Part shown: positions 54,245 through 62,539 of the stretch, piece after piece
Numbering within the stretch: the stretch's first letter is position 1
How the letters are laid out: each line of letters starts with the position of its first letter
Assembly (NCBI GenBank): GCA_963521065.1
Contig: CAUQTI010000011.1
Span: 45,530 to 109,529 of the forward strand
Direction: 5' to 3'
Source: IOR16 sp963521065
GTDB lineage: Bacteria; Bacillota; Clostridia; Peptostreptococcales; Anaerovoracaceae
Length of the DNA: 64,000 bases
Program-made: the position numbers and the translations under genes
Notes under the pieces: model-generated
The model's database searches: none
What the model saw: the letters and a program-made list of their open reading frames with translations, nothing else
Told to the model about the DNA's origin: nothing

Positions 54245-54269
54245 TGGTAAGACCAGTTTTCCTATTATA
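54245..54269 (-). promoter_or_regulatory. larA-like promoter with FadR-type operator
   Basis: Minus-strand TATAAT (54264-54269) followed 8 nt later by TGGTCTTACCA (54245-54255), the exact palindrome found at the etf promoter. The rest of the gap 54203-54532 is AT-rich, without a gene. Confidence 0.7.
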
Positions 54270-54481
54270 TCATACTCTTACTTTTCTTTTAAATACCGCA
54301 AGTCATCATTTTCAAAATTTTTTAATAATTAAATATATGAGAAAGATTACAGGAAATCGCCGCCGTCTTCTTACACATTGCTTCACTATAAAAATACGCT
54401 ATAAAAAAAAGAAAAGTCTCAACGCTTCTTTTATTCTGCGTCAGACTTATGCATGCTGTTTATAATGAAGGCCTTATAATG

Positions 54482-54520
54482 AAAAACCCATGGACAGGCC
54501 CCTACTCTTGTCCATGGGTT
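54482..54520 (-). terminator. intrinsic terminator of spoVS
   Basis: Minus-strand 12-bp perfect stem AACCCATGGACA / TGTCCATGGGTT followed by TTT. Confidence 0.85.
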
Positions 54521-54532
54521 AAGATAGATTGT

Positions 54533-54793
54533 TTATCTAGGTTCAATAATTAATTTAATCGCAGTCCGTTCTTCTCCATCAATCAAAATGTCAGTAAACG
54601 CCGGAATGCATATAAGATCAATCCCGCTTGGAGCGACGAATCCTCTTGCAATTGCAACCGCTTTGACTGCTTGATTTAATGCGCCTGCTCCAATTGCCTG
54701 AATTTCAGCTCCTCCTTTTTCTCTCAAAACCCCTGCCAAAGCCCCTGCTACCGAGTTAGGATTTGACTTCGCTGATACTTTTAATACTTCCAT
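54533..54793 (-). CDS. spoVS: stage V sporulation protein S
   Basis: 86-residue SpoVS (Alba-like fold), highly conserved: MEVLKVSAKSNPNSVAGALA, IQAIGAGALNQAVKAVAIARGF, IPAFTDI and GEERTAIKLIIEPR. In B. subtilis it is needed for later sporulation stages and is sigma-H dependent. ATG 54793 follows AGGGAGG; the open frame extends 18 codons upstream without conserved sequence. Confidence 0.95.
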   Translation of the reverse strand: MEVLKVSAKSNPNSVAGALAGVLREKGGAEIQAIGAGALNQAVKAVAIARGFVAPSGIDLICIPAFTDILIDGEERTAIKLIIEPR

Positions 54794-54879
54794 TCTTGTT
54801 TCCTCCCTAAAATGCTTCTTTTGAATTCCCTTTTGATTGGATTTCATGTTAATACTTCATAAAATACTTCCAATATAAT

Positions 54880-54906
54880 ATTCGCTTCCAATACTTGCCT
54901 TCCTTT
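54880..54906 (-). promoter_or_regulatory. candidate sigma-H promoter of spoVS
   Basis: Minus-strand AAAGGAAGG (AGGA at 54901-54904), 17 nt, then GAAT (54880-54883), matching the sigma-H pattern AGGAnnT-N-GAAT and the known control of spoVS elsewhere. Confidence 0.45.
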
Positions 54907-54924
54907 ATTTTTTCATAAAAACTC

Positions 54925-54974
54925 TTCGACATAAAAACCCTAAAGAAATATTTTTTTCATAATTTTTTGTCGAA
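54925..54974. promoter_or_regulatory. two Spo0A boxes in the spoVS / sRNA intergenic region
   Basis: TTCGACA (reverse box) at 54925-54931, upstream of the spoVS promoter on its strand, and TGTCGAA at 54968-54974, 3 nt upstream of the sRNA -35. Each faces away from the other. Confidence 0.45.
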
Positions 54975-54977
54975 CGC

Positions 54978-55006
54978 TTGCATTTTTTCTCGGAATTGTT
55001 TATAAT
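54978..55006 (+). promoter_or_regulatory. sigma-A promoter of a small RNA
   Basis: TTGCAT (54978-54983), a 17-bp spacer, consensus TATAAT (55001-55006). No start codon with SD follows before the terminator at about 55100. Confidence 0.8.
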
Positions 55007-55011
55007 ATGGA

Positions 55012-55105
55012 CGTGGTTATCCCCCTGATAACCTCATTAATCTCTAATCCCAATACCCCTTTTGAACAAAACAAACTGCTCCCCTGCAGTTTGTTTTGTT
55101 TTTTG
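55012..55105 (+). ncRNA. putative sRNA with two CCCC-loop hairpins
   Basis: About 90 nt between a good sigma-A promoter and a terminator. Hairpin 1: GGTTATC (55015-55021), loop CCCCT, GATAACC (55027-55033). A single-stranded linker includes ATCCCAATACCCC. Hairpin 2: 14-bp stem AACAAAACAAACTG / CAGTTTGTTTTGTT with loop around CTCCCCTG, then TTTT, doubling as the terminator. C-rich loops that pair with Shine-Dalgarno sequences are a known feature of Firmicutes sRNAs such as RsaE/RoxS; the double C-loop layout also recalls actinobacterial 6C RNA. No long frame fits. Confidence 0.7.
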
Positions 55106-55237
55106 TCAATTTTAATTCATAGAAATCCTGTTTTTATTTTCACTTTCTGGCTATGCCCCACTGATTAATCCCTCTTCAAAGCCTCTTTTCCTTTCCTCTT
55201 TTTATATCTACTGAATTAAGAATGCCGTTTACAAGAA

Positions 55238-55267
55238 TTGTGCTTTCTTAAAAATCCATGGTATACT
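55238..55267 (+). promoter_or_regulatory. sigma-A promoter of the yprB-like gene
   Basis: TTGTGC (55238-55243), 18-bp spacer, TATACT (55262-55267), about 12 nt before the SD region. Confidence 0.5.
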
Positions 55268-55285
55268 GAAAAAGGTGGTGAATCT

Positions 55286-56290
55286 ATGTTTACAAAAATA
55301 AAAACAAATCAAAATTATGTTTATACGTCAAAATCATGGTCATTGTACATGCAGGATTTTATATTAGGTTTTTTTGATATCGAAACAACCGGCCTGTCTC
55401 CGAATCAGGACCATTTTATATTAGGCGGTCTTCTCTGCCAAAAAACAAGCCCCGACGGGGAAGCCCCGCTTCTCGCACAAGCCTTTGCTTCAAACACAAA
55501 AGAAGAGCGAGACTGCTTGGAAGAATATATTTCTCTCCTTGCACAGCAGGAAATATGGGTTTCTTATAACGGAGATTCCTTTGATATACCATTTATTTTC
55601 AAACGCATGAGAAGGCTTGGAATTTCTGACACCTTGCCATTTCACTATTCCTTTGACCTATACCGCGTTTTGAGACAGTCATCCGTTGCTTCGCTGCTTC
55701 CGAACCTGAAACAAAAAACAGTAGAAGCTTTTTTGAATCTCCAAGACAGCCGCACGGATCAAATTTCCGGAAAAGAAAGCGTTTTATTATATGAACAATA
55801 TTTAAAGCACCCCTCACAGGAACTTGAACAGCTTATCCGCCTTCACAATCAGGATGATGTGTTCCAACTAGCTGCTCTCTTGAAAATTCTAGATAAATTG
55901 GACCTGCATCACATCATGTTTCAGAGAGGTTTTTTATGCGCCTCAGAAGATAAAAAAGCAAAAATTGAGCAGATTCATTTTGACAAGGGCACCTTATACA
56001 TCAGTGGTACCAGTAAAAATATTTTGCAATCCTATCAAAGTTATGAGATGACGCATCACCTACATTTCGATGCCAAAAATCAATCGTTTGAGCTACACAT
56101 TCCGTACCTTTGTGAAAAAGACTTTCTCTATCTTGATTTAGAAGCCTTTGGCATTGATTTTTCACCAATCGAACGATATAACGGCTATCAAAGCGGCTAT
56201 TTGGTACTTCGCGACGGCAATTCACCCAATTATATGGAAATCAATCATACTTTAAAAATTTTCTTAAAAGAAATATTAAAACAACTGTAA
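55286..56290 (+). CDS. YprB-like RNase H-fold exonuclease
   Basis: 334 residues. DEDD-type 3'-5' exonuclease motifs are visible: Exo I FFDIETTGL, Exo II VSYNGDSFDIPFIFKRM, Exo III HNQDDVFQLAALLKIL. The C-terminal half is beta-rich (HIMFQRGFLCASE, GTLYISGTSKN). ATG 55286 follows GGTGGTG; the upstream in-frame start at 55238 is upstream of the predicted transcript start. Physiological substrate unknown. Confidence 0.8.
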   Translation: MFTKIKTNQNYVYTSKSWSLYMQDFILGFFDIETTGLSPNQDHFILGGLLCQKTSPDGEAPLLAQAFASNTKEERDCLEEYISLLAQQEIWVSYNGDSFDIPFIFKRMRRLGISDTLPFHYSFDLYRVLRQSSVASLLPNLKQKTVEAFLNLQDSRTDQISGKESVLLYEQYLKHPSQELEQLIRLHNQDDVFQLAALLKILDKLDLHHIMFQRGFLCASEDKKAKIEQIHFDKGTLYISGTSKNILQSYQSYEMTHHLHFDAKNQSFELHIPYLCEKDFLYLDLEAFGIDFSPIERYNGYQSGYLVLRDGNSPNYMEINHTLKIFLKEILKQL

Positions 56291-56361
56291 TTGAATCATA
56301 CTAACTTTAGAAATATTTTTATGGTATACTAAGAAAAAGGTCAAAGAAGAGGTGAATCGTA

Positions 56362-57285
56362 TTGCAAACAAACAAACGTCTGGATCAGGTATTTAAATCT
56401 GCCTTTCCTGTACCATTTGATGATCAATCTCATTTTGTGTTTTTTAGCGATGTACATCGCGGTGATGACAGCCTATCGGATGAATTCGGGCGCAATCGGC
56501 ATATCTATGAACATGCGCTTGATTACTATTACCGCCACGACTACACTTATATTGAAGTGGGTGACGGCGATGAATTGTGGGAACACCCTAAGTATGAGCA
56601 CATTTTGGCAGCACACCGAAACACCTTCGAGCTATTGAAAAAATTTTTTGATGCCGGCCGACTACTAATGCTTTTCGGCAACCATAATATTCAGCTCCGT
56701 GACCCAAATTACGTAAAAAAAAATCTATACTATACTTATGACGAACAATCGGATGAGATGGTTCCCTTATTCCCCGGTATTTCAGTTCATGAAGCATTAA
56801 TTTTAAAACACCGGATTACCAATCAGGAGATTTTTGTGGTTCATGGCAATCAGGGAGATATGCTGAACGATCAATTTTGGTGGGTCTCACGTTTTATGAT
56901 TCAATATATCTGGCGTTTCCTACACTTAGTTGGTGTTAATTATGCGGCCAGCCCTGCAAAAAACAAGTACAAGCGTCACAAAGTAGAAATTAATTATAAT
57001 AAATGGAATGAACGGCATGGCATCATGCTGATTTGCGGTCACACCCACCGCCCGAAATTCCCTAAGCCGAGCGAACCGGCTTACTTCAATACCGGTTGCT
57101 GTATGCACCCTCGAGGTATCACATGCCTAGAAGTATCAAACGGTGAAATCAGCTACGTTTCTTGGCGCGTGCACAGCAGACCAGACGGCACACTCTATAT
57201 CCGCAGAACGGTTATTCAGGGTCCAAAGCCACTCTCTTGTTTTTATAAAAAAGAACCAAATAAGGAAGGACTTACAGGTGAATAA
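56362..57285 (+). CDS. calcineurin-like metallophosphoesterase
   Basis: 307 residues with the binuclear metal motifs FSDVHRGD, VGDGDELWE, FGNHN, VHGNQGD and CGHTHRP in order. The GDGDELWEHPKYEH segment resembles UDP-2,3-diacylglucosamine hydrolase-like members, but the cell makes no evident lipid A, so the substrate is open. Start is TTG 56362 preceded by AGAGGTGA; no better ATG exists. Ends 1 nt before the proA ATG. Confidence 0.85.
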   Translation: MQTNKRLDQVFKSAFPVPFDDQSHFVFFSDVHRGDDSLSDEFGRNRHIYEHALDYYYRHDYTYIEVGDGDELWEHPKYEHILAAHRNTFELLKKFFDAGRLLMLFGNHNIQLRDPNYVKKNLYYTYDEQSDEMVPLFPGISVHEALILKHRITNQEIFVVHGNQGDMLNDQFWWVSRFMIQYIWRFLHLVGVNYAASPAKNKYKRHKVEINYNKWNERHGIMLICGHTHRPKFPKPSEPAYFNTGCCMHPRGITCLEVSNGEISYVSWRVHSRPDGTLYIRRTVIQGPKPLSCFYKKEPNKEGLTGE

Positions 57286-57286
57286 A

Positions 57287-58582
57287 ATGTCAACAAACAC
57301 ACAATCAATTCAGGAGATTACATTCGGTATAAAAAAAGACAGCTTTCATATGGCCGCTTTAACGACAGAATTAAGAAATAAAGCACTTGAAGCCATTTCT
57401 AATGCGCTTTGGGAAAATCGCCTTAAAATTCAAGTTGCCAATGCTCTTGACTTAAAAGCAGCCGAAGACAATCAAATACCTACGCCTGTACTGAAGCGTC
57501 TAAAATTTGATGAGCAAAAGCTCCAAGATGTTTTAAATGGCATCGCCAGCCTCATCGCACTGCCCGATCCTCTCTTTCAAACGTTATTCAAAAGAGAGCT
57601 GGACAAAGATTTCATATTAGAAAAGGTAACCTGTCCAATCGGTGTAATCGGTGTCATATTTGAATCCCGCCCAGATGCGCTGGTTCAAATCGCTTCTCTG
57701 TGCTTAAAAAGTGGTAATTGTGCGATTTTAAAAGGCGGAAGCGAGACCGCTCACACAAACCGCATCCTTTTTGAACTCATTCATGAAGCCGGAACCGCCG
57801 CAGGAATACCAAAAGGATTCCTAACACTAATTGAAAACCGTGCAGAGATTGCAGACCTGTTAAAATGCAACGAGTCCATTGATCTCTTAATCCCAAGAGG
57901 TTCTAATTCTTTTGTGCAATATATTATGGAAAACACAAAAATTCCAGTTATGGGACATTCCGACGGAATCTGTCACATTTTCGTAGATCAAACTGCTAAT
58001 TTTGAAAAAGCGCTGCCGATTATTTTAGATGCAAAAACACAATATGTCGTTGCCTGCAACACGGTAGAAACCGTACTAATTCATGAAGCCATCGCTGAAA
58101 AGTTCTTGCCGCAGCTGCAAGCATACTTAGAAAAGCACAAGGTTTCTATTCTTGGCTGTGAAAAAACGAATGCAATTCTTTCTTTAGAGAATAAAGAGAT
58201 TCCGAGTTTCAGAAACGAATACTCAGACTATATTGTAGCAATTAAAATTGTTAGCAATTTGGAAGAAGCCATTTTACACATTAATCAGCACGGCTCGCAC
58301 CATACAGACTGTATTCTCACAGAAGATAAAGCAAGCGCAGACCGTTTCATGCTGCTGGTCGATTCCGCTGGAGTCTATCAAAATTGCTCTACGCGTTTTG
58401 CTGACGGCTTCCGCTACGGCTTCGGCGCAGAAGTGGGTATCAGCACCGGAAAGCTTCATGCGAGAGGTCCGGTCGGTTTAGAGGGCCTTGTTACATATAA
58501 ATATAAGCTGTTTGGGAACGGTGAGATTGTCGACGATTATGCACAGGGAAAGAAGACCTTTCAATTCAAAGAAATGAACTAA
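57287..58582 (+). CDS. proA: glutamate-5-semialdehyde dehydrogenase (gamma-glutamyl phosphate reductase)
   Basis: Second step of proline synthesis, NADPH-dependent. 431 residues of aldehyde-dehydrogenase fold: CPIGVIGVIFESRPDALVQI, ILKGGSETAHTN, LIPRGSNSFVQYI, the catalytic Cys in YVVACNTVETVLIHE, and ARGPVGLEGLVTYKY. ATG 57287 follows AGGTGA with good spacing; GTG 57278 is a possible alternative behind GGAAGGA. Coupled to the phosphoesterase gene rather than to proBC. Confidence 0.95.
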   Translation: MSTNTQSIQEITFGIKKDSFHMAALTTELRNKALEAISNALWENRLKIQVANALDLKAAEDNQIPTPVLKRLKFDEQKLQDVLNGIASLIALPDPLFQTLFKRELDKDFILEKVTCPIGVIGVIFESRPDALVQIASLCLKSGNCAILKGGSETAHTNRILFELIHEAGTAAGIPKGFLTLIENRAEIADLLKCNESIDLLIPRGSNSFVQYIMENTKIPVMGHSDGICHIFVDQTANFEKALPIILDAKTQYVVACNTVETVLIHEAIAEKFLPQLQAYLEKHKVSILGCEKTNAILSLENKEIPSFRNEYSDYIVAIKIVSNLEEAILHINQHGSHHTDCILTEDKASADRFMLLVDSAGVYQNCSTRFADGFRYGFGAEVGISTGKLHARGPVGLEGLVTYKYKLFGNGEIVDDYAQGKKTFQFKEMN

Positions 58583-58606
58583 AAAGAAATAGAAAGGAAA
58601 AGAAGC

Positions 58607-59911
58607 ATGCATCATTTAACATCTAAATTGGTTCTCTACAGAAATATTGGCAAGGATAGCATCTTGTTTCAGCTATCCGATCTTTTCCGCGAGTATGCAG
58701 CAGGAAATTACGAAGAAGAAAAACTGACTACAAATATTTTAGCGCAAATAAACCGTCTTTTAGAGCTGGCAACCCGTTATGGCTTTAATAAAAACTTATG
58801 GCATAATTACTTGGCATTTTTACTGGCCATGACGGAAAATCCTTTTTCGCTCGTTTCAGAAAAAGTCGGAGCAATTGAAGGCAGCGTCAACGAGTTTTCA
58901 AAAAATGATTTTTCTATTTTTAAACAACTCTTTGATTATGATTTTACTGAAATTGAGCAAGCCTTGAATTTGCGTTGCTTCACTACACTGCAAAACTATA
59001 CAGCCGTCGCAAAAAAAGAACAGATCTTTAATAAAAGTGTCAGCGAAAAGGTGCAAAAGCTCAGCCTTATGATTGAAGAGGCAAAGAGTGAAAAAGAGAT
59101 ATATTCCATTGTTACCGGCTTCTATCAAGCTTATGGCGTCGGTAAATTTGGATTAAACAAAGCCTTTCGAATTTCCGGCGAAGAAAATACAGATTTTCTC
59201 GTTCCTATTACAGCAATTGGCGATGTAGTTTTATCCGATTTAGTCGGATACGAAGACCAGAAAGCACAGCTTCTCCAAAACACTGAAGCGTTTGTGACTG
59301 GAAAAAAGGCAAATAACGTGCTTTTATACGGGGATGCCGGAACCGGAAAATCCACAAGTATTAAGGCAATTTTAAATCAATATTATGACCAGGGCCTTCG
59401 AATGATTGAAATATATAAGCACGAGTTTAAAGGTCTGTCCAAAATTATCAATGAAATAAAAAATCGTAATTATCGTTTTATCATTTATATGGATGACCTC
59501 TCTTTTGAAGAATTTGAGATTGAATATAAGTATTTGAAAGCCGTGATTGAAGGTGGTTTAGAAGTAAAGCCGGAAAACGTATTGATTTATGCGACCTCCA
59601 ATCGACGCCATCTAATCCGTGAGACGTGGAGCGACCGGTCCGATTTATCCCAGGATGAATTACACCGCTCCGATACGATGCAGGAAAAACTGTCTTTAGT
59701 CGGAAGATTCGGCGTAACCATTGGCTATTATAAGCCTTTACAGGAGGAATTTTTCAATATTGTAAAAGTGTTGGCTGCAAAAAATCCAGAAATCACACTG
59801 ACAGAAGACGAACTAATCGACTTGGCGCGAAAATGGGAAATGCGTCATGGCGGAATTTCAGGACGTACCGCTCAGCAGTTCATCAATTATTTGATTGGAA
59901 TTTCCTCTTAA
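58607..59911 (+). CDS. DUF815 family AAA-type ATPase
   Basis: 434 residues. An N-terminal helical region of unknown role (1-215) is followed by a P-loop ATPase: Walker A LLYGDAGTGKSTSIKAIL near residue 245, Walker B FIIYMDDLSFEEFE, sensor segment VLIYATSNRRHLIRETWSDR, and a C-terminal lid GGISGRTAQQFINYL. DUF815 proteins occur widely in Clostridia; function not established. 24 nt after proA. Confidence 0.85.
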   Translation: MHHLTSKLVLYRNIGKDSILFQLSDLFREYAAGNYEEEKLTTNILAQINRLLELATRYGFNKNLWHNYLAFLLAMTENPFSLVSEKVGAIEGSVNEFSKNDFSIFKQLFDYDFTEIEQALNLRCFTTLQNYTAVAKKEQIFNKSVSEKVQKLSLMIEEAKSEKEIYSIVTGFYQAYGVGKFGLNKAFRISGEENTDFLVPITAIGDVVLSDLVGYEDQKAQLLQNTEAFVTGKKANNVLLYGDAGTGKSTSIKAILNQYYDQGLRMIEIYKHEFKGLSKIINEIKNRNYRFIIYMDDLSFEEFEIEYKYLKAVIEGGLEVKPENVLIYATSNRRHLIRETWSDRSDLSQDELHRSDTMQEKLSLVGRFGVTIGYYKPLQEEFFNIVKVLAAKNPEITLTEDELIDLARKWEMRHGGISGRTAQQFINYLIGISS

Positions 59912-59922
59912 ACAAGTACATC

Positions 59923-59956
59923 AAAAAAATCCAGATTTTCATTCTGGATTTTTTCA
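59923..59956. terminator. bidirectional intrinsic terminator
   Basis: AAATCCAG / CTGGATTT stem with U runs on both strands, between the convergent DUF815 and NifX-like genes. Confidence 0.85.
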
Positions 59957-59988
59957 TTTTAATATTCATTTTTGTGTTATATTGATTC

Positions 59989-60348
59989 TTATTCATTCCC
60001 ACATTCATCGTGATGTGCATGCTCATGACAAATAGAACCGGTTGATTTTAATTCACCTGCTAAATAGGATTCTGCTGCTTTTTTCGCATCGCCGCTTGCC
60101 CCTATAATTACTTCTACATTTCTTTCATTAAATATATCAACAGCTCCGCCGCCCATTCCGCCGGATATAATGACATCAACACCTCGATCTGCTAAAAAAT
60201 TTGGTAAAAATCCAGGTTTATGTCCAGGGTTTGGCACCATTTCCTCTGCAATGATCTCATTATTCTTTTCATCGAAAATTATAAATCCTTCACAATGTCC
60301 AAAATGACCTGTAACCATACCTTTTTCACTTGCTACTGCGATTCTCAT
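59989..60348 (-). CDS. NifX/NafY-family (dinitrogenase Fe-Mo cofactor-like) protein 2
   Basis: 119 residues. RNase H-like small domain: MRIAVASEKGMVTGHFGHCEGFIIFD, then GVDVIISGGMGGGAVDIFNERNVEVIIGA. A His/Cys-rich tail (CHEHAHHDEC) could bind metal. Last gene of the Fe-S cluster-handling operon. No nitrogenase genes are present, so a general Fe-S or metal role is more likely. Confidence 0.85.
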   Translation of the reverse strand: MRIAVASEKGMVTGHFGHCEGFIIFDEKNNEIIAEEMVPNPGHKPGFLPNFLADRGVDVIISGGMGGGAVDIFNERNVEVIIGASGDAKKAAESYLAGELKSTGSICHEHAHHDECGNE

Positions 60349-60460
60349 GTTTCATTCCTCCATTTTCTACATCTTCATTTTTTTGTTTTACCAGAGTCTG
60401 TCTTTCTGACATCCCTGTTTCGTTTCTTTTTATTTTTCCTATATTTTATGCATTCTCTCT

Positions 60461-61330
60461 TCAATTATTATTGAAAAGTAAATGAACTGCATTCCGGTAA
60501 ATCTCTTTAACTGCATCTCCCGATATACAATTTATATCTGCAATGGTTTTTCCCTTATTGATCGCCTCCACTGCCTTGGAATCAAAAGGTACCTTACCAA
60601 TAAACGGAATCTGCTGCTCCTTGCAGAATTTTTCAATCTTTTCCGAGTTTGCTTGATTCGTATCATACTTATTGATACAAACAGTTGTTTTAATCTGAAA
60701 GATTTTTGCAGTTTCCAATATACGTTTCATGTCACTGATTCCTGAAATTGATGGTTCGGCCACAATCAACACCATATCCACACCGCTTAAAGATGCGATT
60801 ACAGGGCACCCAATACCCGGAGATCCATCTATAATTGCAAATTCTGCATTTTTAGCGGATGATTTCATTTGATTTTTTACTTCAGTGACTAATTTTCCAG
60901 AAGTTCCACTTCCCATTTTTAATTGTGCCGTCGAGAAGACATGCGTTTCATCCTTATACAGGTTCAATTCCCCGGCGATGTGAGGTTTCAAGGAAATCGC
61001 CTCAACCGGACAAATTGCTTCACAAACACCGCACCCTTCACAGGCAAAAGGATCCACCTGATACTCTTGCTCTACTTTGATGGCACCAAAACGGCAATTT
61101 TGTCTGCACTGGCCGCACTGAATGCAAAGTTCTGCATCAATTTCCGCTTTTGGCATTCCATAATAATCTGTTTCACGGGAAGGCATATCCTGATTCATAA
61201 TCAAATGAAGGTTCGGCGCATCCACATCACAGTCTGCATAAGCCTCCACCTCAGTTAAGCGAATAAATGCACTTGCAATCGTCGTTTTCCCGGTTCCACC
61301 TTTTCCGCTTAAAATCAACAGTTGTTTCAT
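60461..61330 (-). CDS. MinD/Mrp-type P-loop ATPase with ferredoxin insert (copy 2)
   Basis: 289 residues. Deviant Walker A LSGKGGTGKTTIASAF at the N-terminus; two 4Fe-4S motifs inserted at about 65-110 (CIQCGQCRQNC, CEGCGVCEAIC); Walker B/switch region IIDGSPGIGCPVIASL. Overlaps copy 1 by 4 bp (ATGA), implying stoichiometric synthesis and a likely heterodimer. Confidence 0.9.
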   Translation of the reverse strand: MKQLLILSGKGGTGKTTIASAFIRLTEVEAYADCDVDAPNLHLIMNQDMPSRETDYYGMPKAEIDAELCIQCGQCRQNCRFGAIKVEQEYQVDPFACEGCGVCEAICPVEAISLKPHIAGELNLYKDETHVFSTAQLKMGSGTSGKLVTEVKNQMKSSAKNAEFAIIDGSPGIGCPVIASLSGVDMVLIVAEPSISGISDMKRILETAKIFQIKTTVCINKYDTNQANSEKIEKFCKEQQIPFIGKVPFDSKAVEAINKGKTIADINCISGDAVKEIYRNAVHLLFNNN

Positions 61331-62169
61331 TGTGCCACCTCCTTCATTATATTTTGAAGCAGCGATGAAAACAAGCTATGGTATTTTTCACTCTCTCTGG
61401 ATACTATCTTTGCATCTGAGTTTAAAGCACCGAGTTCTTTATCAAATGGGATACGTCCTAAAATTGGGATCTGATGTTCAAGACAATACGCTTCAGCCGG
61501 ATTTTCTGCATCCATACATTTATTTAGTACTACGCCATGTGGCTTTTTAAATAATTTTACCAGTTCATAAACCATACTTAAATTATGAACACCAAATACC
61601 GTCGGTTCTGCTACAAGTACACAAAAATCTGCATCCTTTATGCTTTCCATTACGATGCAGGCACTTCCCGGCGGGCAATCAATGAAAGTCATAACATCTT
61701 TTGGAATCAATGGATTTTCAAGCATCTCTTTTATAATCGGAACACCGGATACTTCTCCTGTTTTCATCGTTCCCGTATGAACATGTACCTGCTCTGACAC
61801 GCCTGCTTCTAGCGTTCCAATTACTTTCTTTTTTTCTGAAACCGCATCTTCTGAACAAAGCAATACGCATCCTCCGCAAGAATGACAGACTTCTTCAAAG
61901 ATAAATACACGATCCTTAATGTACGCTAATGCATTAAACTTACAAAAATCAACGCATTTGCGACAGCCATTGCATTTTGTATTGTCAAAGACAGGAATAC
62001 AAACCGATACCTCTTTTTCTTTCACCTCTTTCGGCTTAAAAAAGAAGTGACCATTCGGCTCTTCTACATCACAATCCATATAAAAACACGTACCCGCTAC
62101 GGAAGCCAGATTAACCGATACCAATGTTTTTCCGGTGCCTCCTTTTCCGCTCAGTACAGCTATCTTCAT
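61327..62169 (-). CDS. MinD/Mrp-type P-loop ATPase with ferredoxin insert (copy 1)
   Basis: 280 residues. LSGKGGTGKTLVSVNLA at the N-terminus, two 4Fe-4S motifs (CNGCRKCVDFC, CHSCGGCVLLC) and FIDCPPGSACIVMESI. ATG 62169 follows GGAGGAAAG; it starts one base after the stop of the NifX-like gene. Paired ATPases of this type recur next to NifX and DUF134 genes in anaerobes; a role in Fe-S cluster assembly or transfer is inferred. Confidence 0.9.
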   Translation of the reverse strand: MKIAVLSGKGGTGKTLVSVNLASVAGTCFYMDCDVEEPNGHFFFKPKEVKEKEVSVCIPVFDNTKCNGCRKCVDFCKFNALAYIKDRVFIFEEVCHSCGGCVLLCSEDAVSEKKKVIGTLEAGVSEQVHVHTGTMKTGEVSGVPIIKEMLENPLIPKDVMTFIDCPPGSACIVMESIKDADFCVLVAEPTVFGVHNLSMVYELVKLFKKPHGVVLNKCMDAENPAEAYCLEHQIPILGRIPFDKELGALNSDAKIVSRESEKYHSLFSSLLQNIMKEVAQ

Positions 62170-62170
62170 A

Positions 62171-62539
62171 TTACTTTCCTCCATGATTGTGAAAGCCTGG
62201 GTGAATTTCCGCTAACGGCGAAAGAGCCTTCGCTTGAAAAGCCGTAAGATTATCTTCAATGGAATCGTTCATTGTCCGATACAATTTCACCTGAGCGGCT
62301 TGTAAAACGTCTGCGGCATTTTTTCCGCATCTTGGAGTCAAAACGGATTCTACATTTTGATCCACTAATGTTTGCGCTGCCAGAATTCCTGCGCCGCCCT
62401 GACTCGCTGCTGCACTATTATTCAAGAAGCTGCTTTCTCTTGTCTCTGTATTATAAATGAGAAAATATGGAGTACGCCCAAAGGATGGACATACTGTTGT
62501 TTTTACATCATTCTCATTTACCGGTATTGCTATCTTCAT
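62171..62539 (-). CDS. NifX/NafY-family protein 1
   Basis: 122 residues: MKIAIPVNENDVKTTVCPSFGRTPYFLIYN, GAGILAAQTLVDQNVESVLTPRCGKNAADVL and a short His-ending tail (HPGFHNHGGK). ATG 62539 follows GGAGGAATGT; the frame is open 39 codons upstream but that stretch is the overlap with DUF134 in another frame. Confidence 0.85.
   Translation of the reverse strand: MKIAIPVNENDVKTTVCPSFGRTPYFLIYNTETRESSFLNNSAAASQGGAGILAAQTLVDQNVESVLTPRCGKNAADVLQAAQVKLYRTMNDSIEDNLTAFQAKALSPLAEIHPGFHNHGGK

Noticed and set aside
57143..57286. A 48-codon N-terminal extension of proA
   Set aside because: It overlaps the phosphoesterase gene in another frame and has no similarity to ProA; ATG 57287 has its own SD.
59989..62539. 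NifX-like genes as part of a nitrogen-fixation cluster
   Set aside because: No nifHDK, nifB or nifEN is present; these small proteins are common in non-fixing anaerobes.
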